NCBI GenBank assembly: GCA_963667535.2 | Contig: CAXXDU010000002.1 | Span: 2,170,001-2,234,000, forward strand | Direction of reading: 5' to 3' | DNA length: 64,000 nt | Origin: UBA5614 sp963667535 | GTDB lineage: Bacteria; Cloacimonadota; Cloacimonadia; Cloacimonadales; Cloacimonadaceae | Part shown: positions 17,173 to 26,054 of the stretch, one piece after another | Layout: every line of letters starts with the position of its first letter | Numbering within the stretch: the stretch's first letter is position 1 | Position numbers and translations under genes: made by a program | Notes under the pieces: model-generated | Databases searched by the model: none | Seen by the model: only the letters and a program-made list of their open reading frames with translations | What the model was told of the DNA's origin: nothing

Positions 17173-18249
17173 TTATTCAACGGTATCCCACAACTCCAGT
17201 TGCTCGCAATTACGCTCATTTCCTATATCCAACTTATTGAGACCTATGCCTAATAGCCTGATTTTGCGTTTGCCGTCCCAGGCGAGAATTAAAAGTTGCT
17301 CAGCACCATTATAGATGATGTCCCGGTCATTGGTTAAGCTTTCCAGAGAAAGTGTCCGGTTTATGTTTTCAAAGTTATCATACTTTATCTTGAGTGAAAG
17401 AAGCTGTCCTGATATCTGTTTAGAATTCATCCGGAACGATAGTTTATCAGCCAGTTTTGCCAGGACTTCCGTAAGTTCCTGCAGATTGTCTACATCTGTA
17501 TCAAAGGTAGTCTCGCAACTGATGGACTTGGGGTCTGAATAGGTTATCACTTCGCGGTCATCAATACCTCTCACCACGTAATAGTAAAATACTCCGGCTT
17601 TTCCAAAATGCTTTATCATATCTTTCAATTCAAGCTGATAGAGGTCTTTACCATTAAAGATGCCCATCTGTTTCATTCTGGCAGCAGTAACCTTTCCGAT
17701 TCCATAAAACTTATGAATAGGTAAATTAAAGAGAACTTCCTGGGCTTTCTCGGGTGGAATATCAGCTAAGCCATCAGGTTTATTAAGCTCGGAACCAATC
17801 TTTGCCAGGAATTTATTATAAGACACTCCTGCCGAAGCCGTTAACCTAGTTGTATTCAGTATGTCCTGCTTAATCATTATGGCTATTTTGAGAGCATCAG
17901 GTTCATTGATTTTATTCTCTGTAACATCCATATAAGCTTCATCCAGAGACATGGTTTCCACAATGTCAGTATAGCTATGAAAGATTTCCCTGATTTGATT
18001 GGATATCTCTTTGTATAAAGTGAAATTGGGATAAACAAAGATAGCGCTTTTGCACAACTGCCAGGCTTGGAAGCTGGACATACCGGAATGAATGCCATAT
18101 TCACGTGCTTCATAGGAACAGGTAGACACTACTCCCCTGCTTTGAGGGTGACCTCCTACAATCAAAGGCTTGCTTTTGAGCGTAGGATTTTCCCTAATCT
18201 CCACAGCTGCATAGTAAGCATCCATATCCACATGTATTATCTTCTTCAT
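17173..18249 (-). CDS. dinB: DNA polymerase IV (Y-family)
   Basis: Translesion polymerase. From the ATG at 18249 the protein is 358 aa, the usual size, beginning MKKIIHVDMDAYYAAVE with the first catalytic Asp8; SLDEAYMDVT holds the second acidic pair; SAGVSYNKFLAKIGSE and GIGKVTAARM (helix-hairpin-helix) follow, then the little-finger domain. The frame stays open upstream to 18378, but that extension (cysteine-rich and basic) is not part of the family. No strong ribosome binding site is visible. Confidence 0.94.
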   Translation of the reverse strand: MKKIIHVDMDAYYAAVEIRENPTLKSKPLIVGGHPQSRGVVSTCSYEAREYGIHSGMSSFQAWQLCKSAIFVYPNFTLYKEISNQIREIFHSYTDIVETMSLDEAYMDVTENKINEPDALKIAIMIKQDILNTTRLTASAGVSYNKFLAKIGSELNKPDGLADIPPEKAQEVLFNLPIHKFYGIGKVTAARMKQMGIFNGKDLYQLELKDMIKHFGKAGVFYYYVVRGIDDREVITYSDPKSISCETTFDTDVDNLQELTEVLAKLADKLSFRMNSKQISGQLLSLKIKYDNFENINRTLSLESLTNDRDIIYNGAEQLLILAWDGKRKIRLLGIGLNKLDIGNERNCEQLELWDTVE

Positions 18250-18403
18250 GATTGCATTATTCTGTAGCAAGGAAGCAAAGTCAAGCGAGAATATCTTTTC
18301 GGCCTGATTATATGTTTTACATTGACAATAAACTCGCTTCGCTTTTTTTATTTCATTAATTAATATTGGTTTTGGCAATATTTTTACTCAGGAGGTTTGG
18401 TTT

Positions 18404-19150
18404 ATGAGAGTTGTTAGAACAGAAGTAAGCGAAGACGAAGTAATTGACAGGAACAATGAAGAAGAAGAAGAGGAACACATAAGTCTAAAGAAAGTACTGA
18501 TTGTGATTGCTCTTTTTACATTTACTGTCATTTTGGGATTTGCCACTTTTTTATTCTTTGATTATATTGACAATCGCGAACAGCAAAAAGATGCTCATAA
18601 TAAAATCGATTCTATGAATGTCATTCTCAATAATCAGGCAGCTATAAGCATTGTTACTCTGGAAGACATCGATTTTGACCTGAATCAACTGAAGTCTGAT
18701 TTATCTATCAATAAAGTCCTCAGTAAAGATATTGAAAGCACGATGTCACTGCTGACTAATCATCTTGCTTTGGTGCCCAATGGAACCTATATTAATTCAT
18801 GGGCTACCTCTAAGCAGGTCAGGGCTGAGATTGATACACTCAGAGTTCCATTTAAAGACCGTAATCAATATGCATTAAAAACAGTTTACATTCCAGTCAC
18901 AGCTACTGAATCCAGAGCATTTGATTTGCTCAAGAATCATCCTGTATGGGGCAAAGATGAATGCATCAGTATAGCATCAGGAAAAGTATGGGTTGGTATG
19001 AATAAGGAACAATTGATTCTGTCTAAAGGACAACCCAAACATGTGGATAAAACAAATTCCTCATCAATAATAAGTGAACAGTGGGCTTATGGAAACACCG
19101 GTCCTTTTTACTATCTGGAAAATGGTATCCTGGTCTCCTGGCAAGACTGA
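18404..19150 (+). CDS. Single-pass membrane protein with BamE/SmpA-like C-terminal domain
   Basis: AGGAGG lies 8 nt before the ATG. Residues 1-26 are very acidic (EEEEEEH run), a transmembrane segment follows (VLIVIALFTFTVILGFATFLFF), then a coiled-coil-like stretch, and a C-terminal domain with VWVGMNKEQLILSKGQPKHV, SEQWAYG and YYLENGILVSWQD. That pattern resembles the SmpA/OmlA (BamE) fold used in outer-membrane assembly and related sensors. The domain is periplasmic by topology. Function is unknown beyond the fold. Confidence 0.75.
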   Translation: MRVVRTEVSEDEVIDRNNEEEEEEHISLKKVLIVIALFTFTVILGFATFLFFDYIDNREQQKDAHNKIDSMNVILNNQAAISIVTLEDIDFDLNQLKSDLSINKVLSKDIESTMSLLTNHLALVPNGTYINSWATSKQVRAEIDTLRVPFKDRNQYALKTVYIPVTATESRAFDLLKNHPVWGKDECISIASGKVWVGMNKEQLILSKGQPKHVDKTNSSSIISEQWAYGNTGPFYYLENGILVSWQD

Positions 19151-19452
19151 ATAGACTAACCACGAAATACACGAAATTCACGAAATGTACCAATAATGCT
19201 TTGATGTTAAATCTTCCTGAGTTCTGTGGCTAAGGGTTTATTACTATTTTTGTGAAATTTGTTGGATAAATATACTCAGTTGTTGTGTGAATATTATTAA
19301 TTAAATCTTCCGTGTGTTCTGTGTTTTCCGTGGTTAATTACTCTCAATTGTTTAAGTAACTTAGTTAGTTAAATCTTTCGTGTGTTCTGTGTTTTCCGTG
19401 GTTAAAAGTATTATATTTTTTCGTGTATTTCGTGTATTTCGTGGTTAATAAA
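19151..19452. repeat. Dispersed 'cgtggttaa' repeats
   Basis: No gene. It contains four or more copies of the CGTGT(A/T)(T/C)T(C/T)...CGTGGTTAA type repeat: inverted near 19159-19190, then direct at about 19309-19337, 19378-19404 and 19419-19447. Relatives lie near 14346-14372 and 27871-27885. The GTGTTCTGTGTTTTCCGTGG version occurs twice almost unchanged. Confidence 0.7.
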
Positions 19453-20550
19453 TTACTTCCCGGATTTGGCTGCATATTCTTTTTGCAATTCCTGCATCAG
19501 TTCTTTTACTGTTAGTATTTTGTCCACCCGATAGCCATTGGAGCCTGAAAAGGCAAAACCTTCTTTAAAATTGCCGTTTCTGGCATTACGCAGAGCCATG
19601 CCGATACAATAGGTAGAATTGTGATAGTCACAGGTCTTGAGGCACTTCCAGCCACAACTAAAGGGATGTTTTTTACCAAGTGCAACGTCTTTGAGGAATT
19701 GATTATTGATAGCTCTGCCCGGCATTCCAACCGGACTTTCAATTATGATAATATCTTCCTGATTGCTATTGATGAACTGCTGTTTAAATATCTCATCAGC
19801 ATCACATTCCACTGTAGCTACAAAGCGTGTGCCAAGCTGAACACCATCTGCACCTTGTTCCATTATTTTATATATGTCCTCACCGGTGTAAATACCACCG
19901 CCGGCAATTATAGGAATCTGCTTGCCAAACTTCTGTTCGATTTCCGCAACAGCTACTTTTACTTTGGGCAGAATAGCTTCCAGAGAATAAGCAGGGTCAA
20001 AGATTTGTTCTTTTTTAAAGCCGAGATGTCCTCCGGCTTTGGGTCCTTCAATTACAACAATATCCGGTACTAGTTTGAAGTGCTTTGCCCAATGATTCAG
20101 AATCAGGGTGGCAGCTCTGTCGGAAGAAACTATGATGCCTACTTTGGTCTTGAGGTTTTGCAGATATTCCAGAGTCATTGTACCGGGCAGTTTGAGAGGA
20201 AGCCCTGCTCCCAGAAATACTACATCAATTTCTTCTTCAAAAGCAGTTTCCAGCATTTGGTCAAAGTCTGTGATTGCGAGCATGATATTAACGCCCAGAA
20301 TGCCCTTTGTCATAGTTCGGGCTTTGCGGATTTCATATCTCAAAGCATTGATATTGGCTTCCGGAAAGCTCTTCCCCATCTCGGGTCTGAGCATACCCAT
20401 GGCAACTGATGAGATTACACCTATTCCACCTTCATTGGCTACGGCTGAGGCAAGTCCGGAAAGAGAGATACCTACTCCCATTCCACCTTGTATGATAGGC
20501 AATCTTGCTGTTAAATTACCGATTTTAAGTTGTGGCATAACGCTATTCAT
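19453..20550 (-). CDS. Nitronate monooxygenase / FabK-like flavoprotein
   Basis: A 365-aa FMN TIM-barrel protein of the 2-nitropropane dioxygenase family. Seen: LPIIQGGMGVGISLSGLASAVA, VVIEGPKAGGHLG, IPIIAGGGIYTGEDI and GADGVQLGTRFVAT (FMN phosphate site). The C-terminal cysteine cluster CGWKCLKTCDYHNSTYC is typical of an anaerobe subgroup. Activity may be nitronate oxidation or enoyl-ACP reduction (FabK); with no fatty-acid gene nearby I leave it open. TAAGGG precedes the start. Confidence 0.85.
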   Translation of the reverse strand: MNSVMPQLKIGNLTARLPIIQGGMGVGISLSGLASAVANEGGIGVISSVAMGMLRPEMGKSFPEANINALRYEIRKARTMTKGILGVNIMLAITDFDQMLETAFEEEIDVVFLGAGLPLKLPGTMTLEYLQNLKTKVGIIVSSDRAATLILNHWAKHFKLVPDIVVIEGPKAGGHLGFKKEQIFDPAYSLEAILPKVKVAVAEIEQKFGKQIPIIAGGGIYTGEDIYKIMEQGADGVQLGTRFVATVECDADEIFKQQFINSNQEDIIIIESPVGMPGRAINNQFLKDVALGKKHPFSCGWKCLKTCDYHNSTYCIGMALRNARNGNFKEGFAFSGSNGYRVDKILTVKELMQELQKEYAAKSGK

Positions 20551-20814
20551 AAAAACCCTTACTTCATATCAATTGACTAATTAGCTGAGAACCAATTTGA
20601 GTTAAAACTTATCAATGAGCTCTTCAAATGTCTTTTGAGTTACATTCTTAAGGTACGAATAACGTTTTCAGAAACTGTGTGACCTGTTCTTATACAACTA
20701 ATACATATTTGATACTCTAAATATTACATGTGAAGTATGAATTAGAAAGGGTATATATTGTCAAATGAATTATACTATTTATTCTTCACCACAAAGCCAC
20801 TAAGATACAAAGAA

Positions 20815-21190
20815 AAGATTTTAACGCAGAGAAGCAGAGCCGCAGAGATGTAGGGACATGCCTTGTGCTTGTCAGCATTTTATCACAGAAATGACATAGA
20901 AAGTAGGATAGCTTTCCAAAGCTGTCCAAACGTAAAAGAAAAGATTTTAACGCAGAGAAGCAGAGCCGCAGAGATGTAGGGACATGCCTTGTGCTTGTCC
21001 GCATTATACCACAGAAATGACTTAGCAAGTAGGATAGCTTTCCAAAGCTGTCCAAACGTAAAAGTAAAGATTTTAACGCAGAGAAGCAGAGCCGCAGAGA
21101 TGTAGGGACATGCCTTGTGCTTGTCCGCATTATACCACAGAAATGACTTAGCAAGTAGGATAGCTTTCCAAAGCTGTTCAAACTTCATAG
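20815..21190. repeat. 126-bp direct repeat, three copies
   Basis: AAGATTTTAACGCAGAGAAG starts at 20815, 20941 and 21067, exactly 126 bp apart; each copy contains GTAGGGACATGCCTTGTGCT and ends AAGCTGTCCAAACGTAAAAG or a close variant. The internal GGGACATGCCTTGTGCTTGTC module recurs at 61081-61200 and inverted at 61246-61273. Copy 1 differs from 2 and 3 at a few positions, so the array is recent. Confidence 0.9.
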
Positions 21191-21194
21191 AAAA

Positions 21195-21223
21195 GTATGT
21201 AGTCCCGCGTTTACGCGGTTTTG
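21195..21223 (+). repeat. Dispersed hairpin repeat, CCGCG type
   Basis: GTATGTAGTCCCGCG-TTTA-CGCGGTTTTG. Partner of the minus-strand copy at 14145-14178, with the stem changed from CCGCC/GGCGG to CCGCG/CGCGG. Confidence 0.7.
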
Positions 21224-21326
21224 TGATATGCTACACGTTGCTATAACCACAAATAAAACATTGACAATTAATGATGGGATTATGTATGGATAGATTAGTA
21301 TCAGAATCAGCGTTATTGGAGTTATC

Positions 21327-21821
21327 ATGGAAACAAGCAATAGTGATGTGAATCCTTATCCTGAGGATGGATTAAAGAAATTCAACTGGGCTGCCTTCTT
21401 TGGTGGTACAATCTGGTCCTTGTGGCACAAACAATATCTGATTGCCTTGATATGTTTTATCCCATTTGGTCTGATTGCAGAGCAATTCTTTACTATTTTA
21501 ACCGGTATCATTATCAATATAGTTATAGGATTGCCGGTAGCAATTTATCTTGGCAAGCATGGCTATAGAATGGCTTGGAAAGCATATAAAGATAAGTATC
21601 AATCAGTATCAAAGATGTATGCTAATCAGAAATCCTGGCTCAGGATATTACTTATTATCTGGATTACTATAATAGTTTTTTTGGCAGGATACACGTTGCT
21701 TGTTTTTATGGAAATATATAATAGCTTCAATGGCGACATACCGCATGAATTCTGGACTGAATTCCTGAGACTACTCAAAGATTTTAACCAGGGAAAACCC
21801 ACGGTTTACAAAGGTTTGTAA
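21327..21821 (+). CDS. DUF2628-like small membrane protein
   Basis: A 164-aa protein beginning with a short soluble lead, then LKKFNWAAFFGGTIWSLWHKQY, the hallmark start of DUF2628-like proteins. Three or so hydrophobic segments follow (LIALICFIPFGLIAEQFF, IINIVIGLPVAIYL, ILLIIWITIIVFLAGYTLLV) with a basic loop between. GGAG lies 7 nt before the ATG, and a terminator follows the gene. Function is unknown. Confidence 0.75.
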   Translation: METSNSDVNPYPEDGLKKFNWAAFFGGTIWSLWHKQYLIALICFIPFGLIAEQFFTILTGIIINIVIGLPVAIYLGKHGYRMAWKAYKDKYQSVSKMYANQKSWLRILLIIWITIIVFLAGYTLLVFMEIYNSFNGDIPHEFWTEFLRLLKDFNQGKPTVYKGL

Positions 21822-21945
21822 CTCTGTTGTTTATGTTATTTCTGTGTTAAAATACGGACAAGTAAAGCATATTCCTCCATCTCTGAGACTCAGGTTTTAA
21901 TAATCTATCTTAGTACATTTGTAGTTTTAACAATATGTAAAAAGA

Positions 21946-21980
21946 AACCCGGAGAACAAAAACTCCGGGTTTCTTTCTTA
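21946..21980 (+). terminator. Rho-independent terminator
   Basis: GAAACCCGGAG-(AACAAAAA)-CTCCGGGTTTC followed by TTTCTT. An 11-bp stem between convergent genes; it could serve both strands because A-rich sequence precedes it. Confidence 0.85.
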
Positions 21981-22060
21981 ATACACTTTTAAATCTGTTC
22001 TTTAATCCTTGTTAAGGATCTATGTTTAAGTAGTTCAGAAGAAGATTATCACATTTGGTA

Positions 22061-23203
22061 TTAACCATTGATGATAATACTATATCCACCACTGGGTTCA
22101 GTTTTTCCTTCTTCATAAGCGAGAATCCTGAGAACCTGCGCAAATCCCTTTTTAGGGGGAGGCAGCACTTTTATCTTTTGTAGCTGTTCTGGTGTTAACA
22201 GATTTCCATGCTGGAGTAATAGTGACACATCCCCTTTTTCGTGTAACAGATTTGGATGTTTAGCATCGACTGACACTTTTACTTTGGCGGTTTTAACAGA
22301 CGGTTTTGTTCCAAGATTTAATAGGAGATGAGGCATCATCCTGGCAACATCGGTCTTAACTGGCGGTAAAGTGAGTTTATTATCTGCACTTAATTCAGCC
22401 AGTAAGGTTGTTATCAGAGCAGGATCCATCTTTAAATGCGGAGCTGCCATAGCCAGCAATTGCGTAGCTTCTTTCCCTACTTGAAAAAGCCTGACAGTTG
22501 AACCTTTGGGTTTCGTTGTTTCTAACGAAAGCAGCAAATGTTGCAAGTCTAATTTAGCCGCTGCTGCATCTAAAACAGTGAGGTTTTTCTGAGCTACGTG
22601 ACGGTCCAAAAATGACCAGGGGTAGGCACTATTAAGTGGATCCAAATACCCGGAGACCCTCACAACAAGACATGGATGATGATCCCTGGGATCGGACAAC
22701 GGTTGTACGATATATGGTGTCTTACATACAACCAGTTTATGACAACCGGGATAGCCTCTGGGAGCAAGGTCAACACGTTCCATCCCAATCAGGTTTGCAT
22801 TGGCGCTGTCTAACCCCAGAAAAGGACGAAACCAGTAATACTCTACCAAAGCGCCGGTTACAAACGTTTCTCCCAAATTCCAGATGTGTGCGGCAACATG
22901 ATATGTTTCACCAACTTTTACTCCCCCACCCTGACTTGGCTGAGTTCCGGTATAAACCCAGATATCCGGGCTTTCATAAGGATTTAAACCAGCCGGTAAG
23001 GGACGTGTACCATTATCACCAACAATTGATCTGATAAGTAAATAAGGTTTGTATTTACCGGGCTGTTCTTTTCTATGAACACGTTTCCTCAGGTCTTCGA
23101 AAAAGGCACTTGAGTCAAGTTTTACATGTTTCTTGCCTTTGACACTAATCTTAATAGGCTCCTGTAGAAAGGATTTGACATTCTTAGTAATATTCGGGCT
23201 CAT
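22061..23203 (-). CDS. Protein of unknown function coupled to the zinc phospholipase C-like protein
   Basis: A 380-aa protein without signal peptide. The N-terminal half (about residues 48-195) looks like a CARDB/Ig-type beta domain: SPDIWVYTGT, VGETYHVAAHIWNLGETFVTGALVEYYWF, and CLVVRVSGYLDPL. The C-terminal half is helical with leucine-rich stretches. It overlaps the upstream gene as ATGA (23200-23203), so the two products are made together and probably work together. I do not recognise a named family. Confidence 0.65.
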   Translation of the reverse strand: MSPNITKNVKSFLQEPIKISVKGKKHVKLDSSAFFEDLRKRVHRKEQPGKYKPYLLIRSIVGDNGTRPLPAGLNPYESPDIWVYTGTQPSQGGGVKVGETYHVAAHIWNLGETFVTGALVEYYWFRPFLGLDSANANLIGMERVDLAPRGYPGCHKLVVCKTPYIVQPLSDPRDHHPCLVVRVSGYLDPLNSAYPWSFLDRHVAQKNLTVLDAAAAKLDLQHLLLSLETTKPKGSTVRLFQVGKEATQLLAMAAPHLKMDPALITTLLAELSADNKLTLPPVKTDVARMMPHLLLNLGTKPSVKTAKVKVSVDAKHPNLLHEKGDVSLLLQHGNLLTPEQLQKIKVLPPPKKGFAQVLRILAYEEGKTEPSGGYSIIING

Positions 23204-25530
23204 ATTTCCTTCTCCTCTCGATCAATGTATCGAATCTTTACTGGGGGATTATTCTCATAAGGATTATGTTGCGGAGGGTGTGGTATTGAATCATCTAAGA
23301 TGTCTTTATCATCCCATCCGGTTCCGGCATTACAAGGAGCTTTGTACTTATGCTTGGAATTATTTGGCATTAAATTATCCTTATAAGCCTGAGGAGCTGC
23401 CCAATTAACCTTTGAACGCAACCAATCCCAACACAGGAAACCATAACCGCGATCAGAATCCAGATTAAAGTTTGCAATGGAAGGCAGCATATCTCTGGTT
23501 AGTTTTGAAATAACATATGCAGAATAATCACTAGGGTCACCTAAACTACGGCTTCCTCTGGTCATAACGAGGTTGATTGTCTCATCAGCAGTCATGGCAT
23601 TTTCCAGATCTTTGCGGAACTGGTTATCTCCAGGCTCGTCATGCATTAAATCATTGGCATTCTGACCAGCATGATAGGGACTCGATGCCCCGTACAATTC
23701 TGGTTTTTCACCTCTGATATTATGCCCTTGATTATCCCGGCTCGGATACCTCCAGGGTCTGGTAAATTCGCTGAAAACCTCACCATCATCAAGTAGAGAA
23801 CCTATTGCACCTGCTAGATTTGGAAGTGCTCTTGCGGGGTCTGATACTACATCGCGGGGATATAGCTTATCCATATTAACGCCTGAGGGCTCTGATTGAA
23901 CGACAGGCTGAGTACCGATAAGACCTCCGGTCAAATCATTCAACTGTGCTTCCAGTACTGTCCAGTTATCACTAAACCCAACTCCCAGAGTGTATAAAGC
24001 AGGTGTAAGTTCCCCCGGTAACGGAATAGTATATCCTGTGATGGAGAGTACCCAGTGGAAAGTTTTCCAGATGTTATACAAAGGAAGCTCTACAAATTCA
24101 TAAACAAATTGCCGGAGCGGATATGTAACCGGACCTGCAACTAAAGCTGCAAGACATGCAGGTAAATAAAGAAGACAATTGGCTACATATTGGATACATG
24201 ATGCTATTGCGAGTACAAAGTCCCAGATATCCTCAGCACTGTCCAGGGAACCATCCCAGCCAGCATCTCCCGGAGGAGTGGGAAAATCAGGCCATGGGAT
24301 AACTGGTGGTTCGTTAGGAGGCTGCATATCGTAAAAACCTGTTGTAGACATTTTAACATATTTGAAAAGATAAAAATATGCTGTTTCAATGTCACCGTGA
24401 TTAGGTACCTCGATGGTGTAGAATGAATTTCCGATGGTAATAGAATCTAAGTCATTCTGTTTGGGATATCCACCTGTCAATATAGCAGGATGGTCAGAAC
24501 ACTGTTCTTTTGAGCCTGCTAAATATGGGTCTGCTGGTTCATGGGGACCATCGGGATAAACATCTTTCATAGTATTAATCAACAGGTCTTTTATTCCTTG
24601 CGGTAAATCGGAATCAACATCCCAGGCATCTCTCATTGCTTGTTTATCATTGGGATCAAAGATGGGACGGTCTTGCGGATTAAAGATGCTTGTCGTGATA
24701 CCACTGTTTGTCTTGTGAGAAGGTGGCAATGGTGTGCCATCATCATCAAAAGCTATCCATAGATGTTCTGCTGATCCACAGAGTGACTGGTACATTGTAA
24801 GACTGCCAAACTCCTGATCATAGACATATGCATCCATGAAATTCTCAATCAGATGGTGCCTTTGCCAATGAAGACGATACATACCACCACACTTCTGATT
24901 AACAAAACTATGTCCTGTGACATCTGTACCCATATGTGTCATCCAGCCTAGTGCGTAAGCTTTTTCCTGATCAGTGTTAGCATTCTTCCATAGTCTTGCT
25001 CCGAATTCGTATGTTTTCCGATAATGAAGCATATCGCTCCAGTAATATGTCTGCTCATCGTATCCGGCAGACAAACCGCTACCTAAAAGTGAAAACCAAT
25101 CATACTGTGAGACGACAAAATCTTCCAGCGCTGTTTGCAATACGTTAAGAAACTGTGTTCCGGTATCAATTACTGTGTCAAGTAAACCACCTGATAGAGC
25201 ATTTGCTATTGACCCGGCAGCGTCAATCTGAGGACCTAGTGAGTCTTCATACGCCGTTATAAATGGATCAATTTCCTCGTAAAAGCCCTCCATAAACTTC
25301 ATAATCTTGTAAATAGTAGGACCCATAGGTGGCTTGAAATCCGGAAGGAAAACAAATAAATCCGGACCGATAGAACCAAGCGCAAAATAGGATGGATTAT
25401 CCTTTGCTAGATTGACGATTGTGTTTGCTGTCGGTCCGCCATTACCAAGAATTGATGCTACTCGCGGGTTGCTGGGAAGGTCATTAATAGCTTTCTTCGC
25501 AACATTAAAGTGAATAAACCAACTTGGCAT
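23200..25530 (-). CDS. Zinc-dependent phospholipase C-like protein
   Basis: From the ATG at 25530 (perfect GGAGG 5 nt upstream) the product is 776 aa, starting MPSWFIHFNVAKKAI. The N-terminal half matches the Zn_dep_PLPC fold: His7 in the first helix, GSIGPDLFVFLPDF, ALGWMTHMGTDVTGHSFVN, and HWQRHHLIENFMDAYVYD, giving multiple potential zinc-ligand His and Asp residues. A central hydrophobic stretch (CIQYVANCLLYLPACLAALVAGP) could contact membrane. No Sec signal is seen, so export, if any, is by another route. Substrate unknown; the phospholipase label is by fold only. Confidence 0.78.
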   Translation of the reverse strand: MPSWFIHFNVAKKAINDLPSNPRVASILGNGGPTANTIVNLAKDNPSYFALGSIGPDLFVFLPDFKPPMGPTIYKIMKFMEGFYEEIDPFITAYEDSLGPQIDAAGSIANALSGGLLDTVIDTGTQFLNVLQTALEDFVVSQYDWFSLLGSGLSAGYDEQTYYWSDMLHYRKTYEFGARLWKNANTDQEKAYALGWMTHMGTDVTGHSFVNQKCGGMYRLHWQRHHLIENFMDAYVYDQEFGSLTMYQSLCGSAEHLWIAFDDDGTPLPPSHKTNSGITTSIFNPQDRPIFDPNDKQAMRDAWDVDSDLPQGIKDLLINTMKDVYPDGPHEPADPYLAGSKEQCSDHPAILTGGYPKQNDLDSITIGNSFYTIEVPNHGDIETAYFYLFKYVKMSTTGFYDMQPPNEPPVIPWPDFPTPPGDAGWDGSLDSAEDIWDFVLAIASCIQYVANCLLYLPACLAALVAGPVTYPLRQFVYEFVELPLYNIWKTFHWVLSITGYTIPLPGELTPALYTLGVGFSDNWTVLEAQLNDLTGGLIGTQPVVQSEPSGVNMDKLYPRDVVSDPARALPNLAGAIGSLLDDGEVFSEFTRPWRYPSRDNQGHNIRGEKPELYGASSPYHAGQNANDLMHDEPGDNQFRKDLENAMTADETINLVMTRGSRSLGDPSDYSAYVISKLTRDMLPSIANFNLDSDRGYGFLCWDWLRSKVNWAAPQAYKDNLMPNNSKHKYKAPCNAGTGWDDKDILDDSIPHPPQHNPYENNPPVKIRYIDREEKEI

Positions 25531-26054
25531 TGAAACCTCCTTGTAGTTTTTATTCTCACTCAATGTGAGCTTTACGCGCTATATATGAAGTACATAATAA
25601 TGATAAATACTTAGGATGTCTAAAAATATAAATAATAATGTGATTAATGTTTGTCAACATATATTTACTATATATTACGATAACAAGGCGTAAACACTTT
25701 TATAACGAGTATTAAGAGATTATTGGTTATTATAGATGTATAATCACATAAGAACATTGTTGTTAATAAACGCAAAATTAAGTTATTTAACACCTTGAAA
25801 AATTACATCTCGATGCTTTTAACAGGTCACCATTCTATTATCTCACAGCTATTTATGACAATTTAATACTGGATTGTTTAAGCTGCAATATTATTACTAC
25901 ATTTAGATGAGAGGTTATGAAACATAATATTCTAATAACTAGATGGTGTAGTTCTACTATTACATAGGTGCGTTTAGTGGTTAGTATTTTGTTTTACATG
26001 TATAATGGTTAGTATATAGTATATGACAATCAAATAACCTTTGGATATATAATT
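25531..26054. other. AT-rich divergent intergenic region
   Basis: 524 nt between divergent genes with no open frame or repeat I can support. Promoters for both flanking genes presumably lie here; I could not pick them with confidence. Confidence 0.5.

Larger units (their letters stand above)
20551..21326. other. Gene-free stretch with tandem repeat
   Basis: AT-rich from 20551 to 20790. It is dominated by the 126-bp tandem repeat (20815-21190) and a CCGCG hairpin repeat (21195-21223). The open frames across the repeats are periodic artefacts, because 126 is a multiple of 3. Confidence 0.75.

Noticed and set aside
18250..18378. N-terminal extension of DinB
   Set aside because: The family begins at MKKIIHVDMDAYY; the extension has no ribosome binding site and no similarity to polymerase IV.
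20786..21188. Two open frames over the 126-bp repeat
   Set aside because: The period is a multiple of three, so any stop-free frame stays open; the peptides are periodic and have no start signals.
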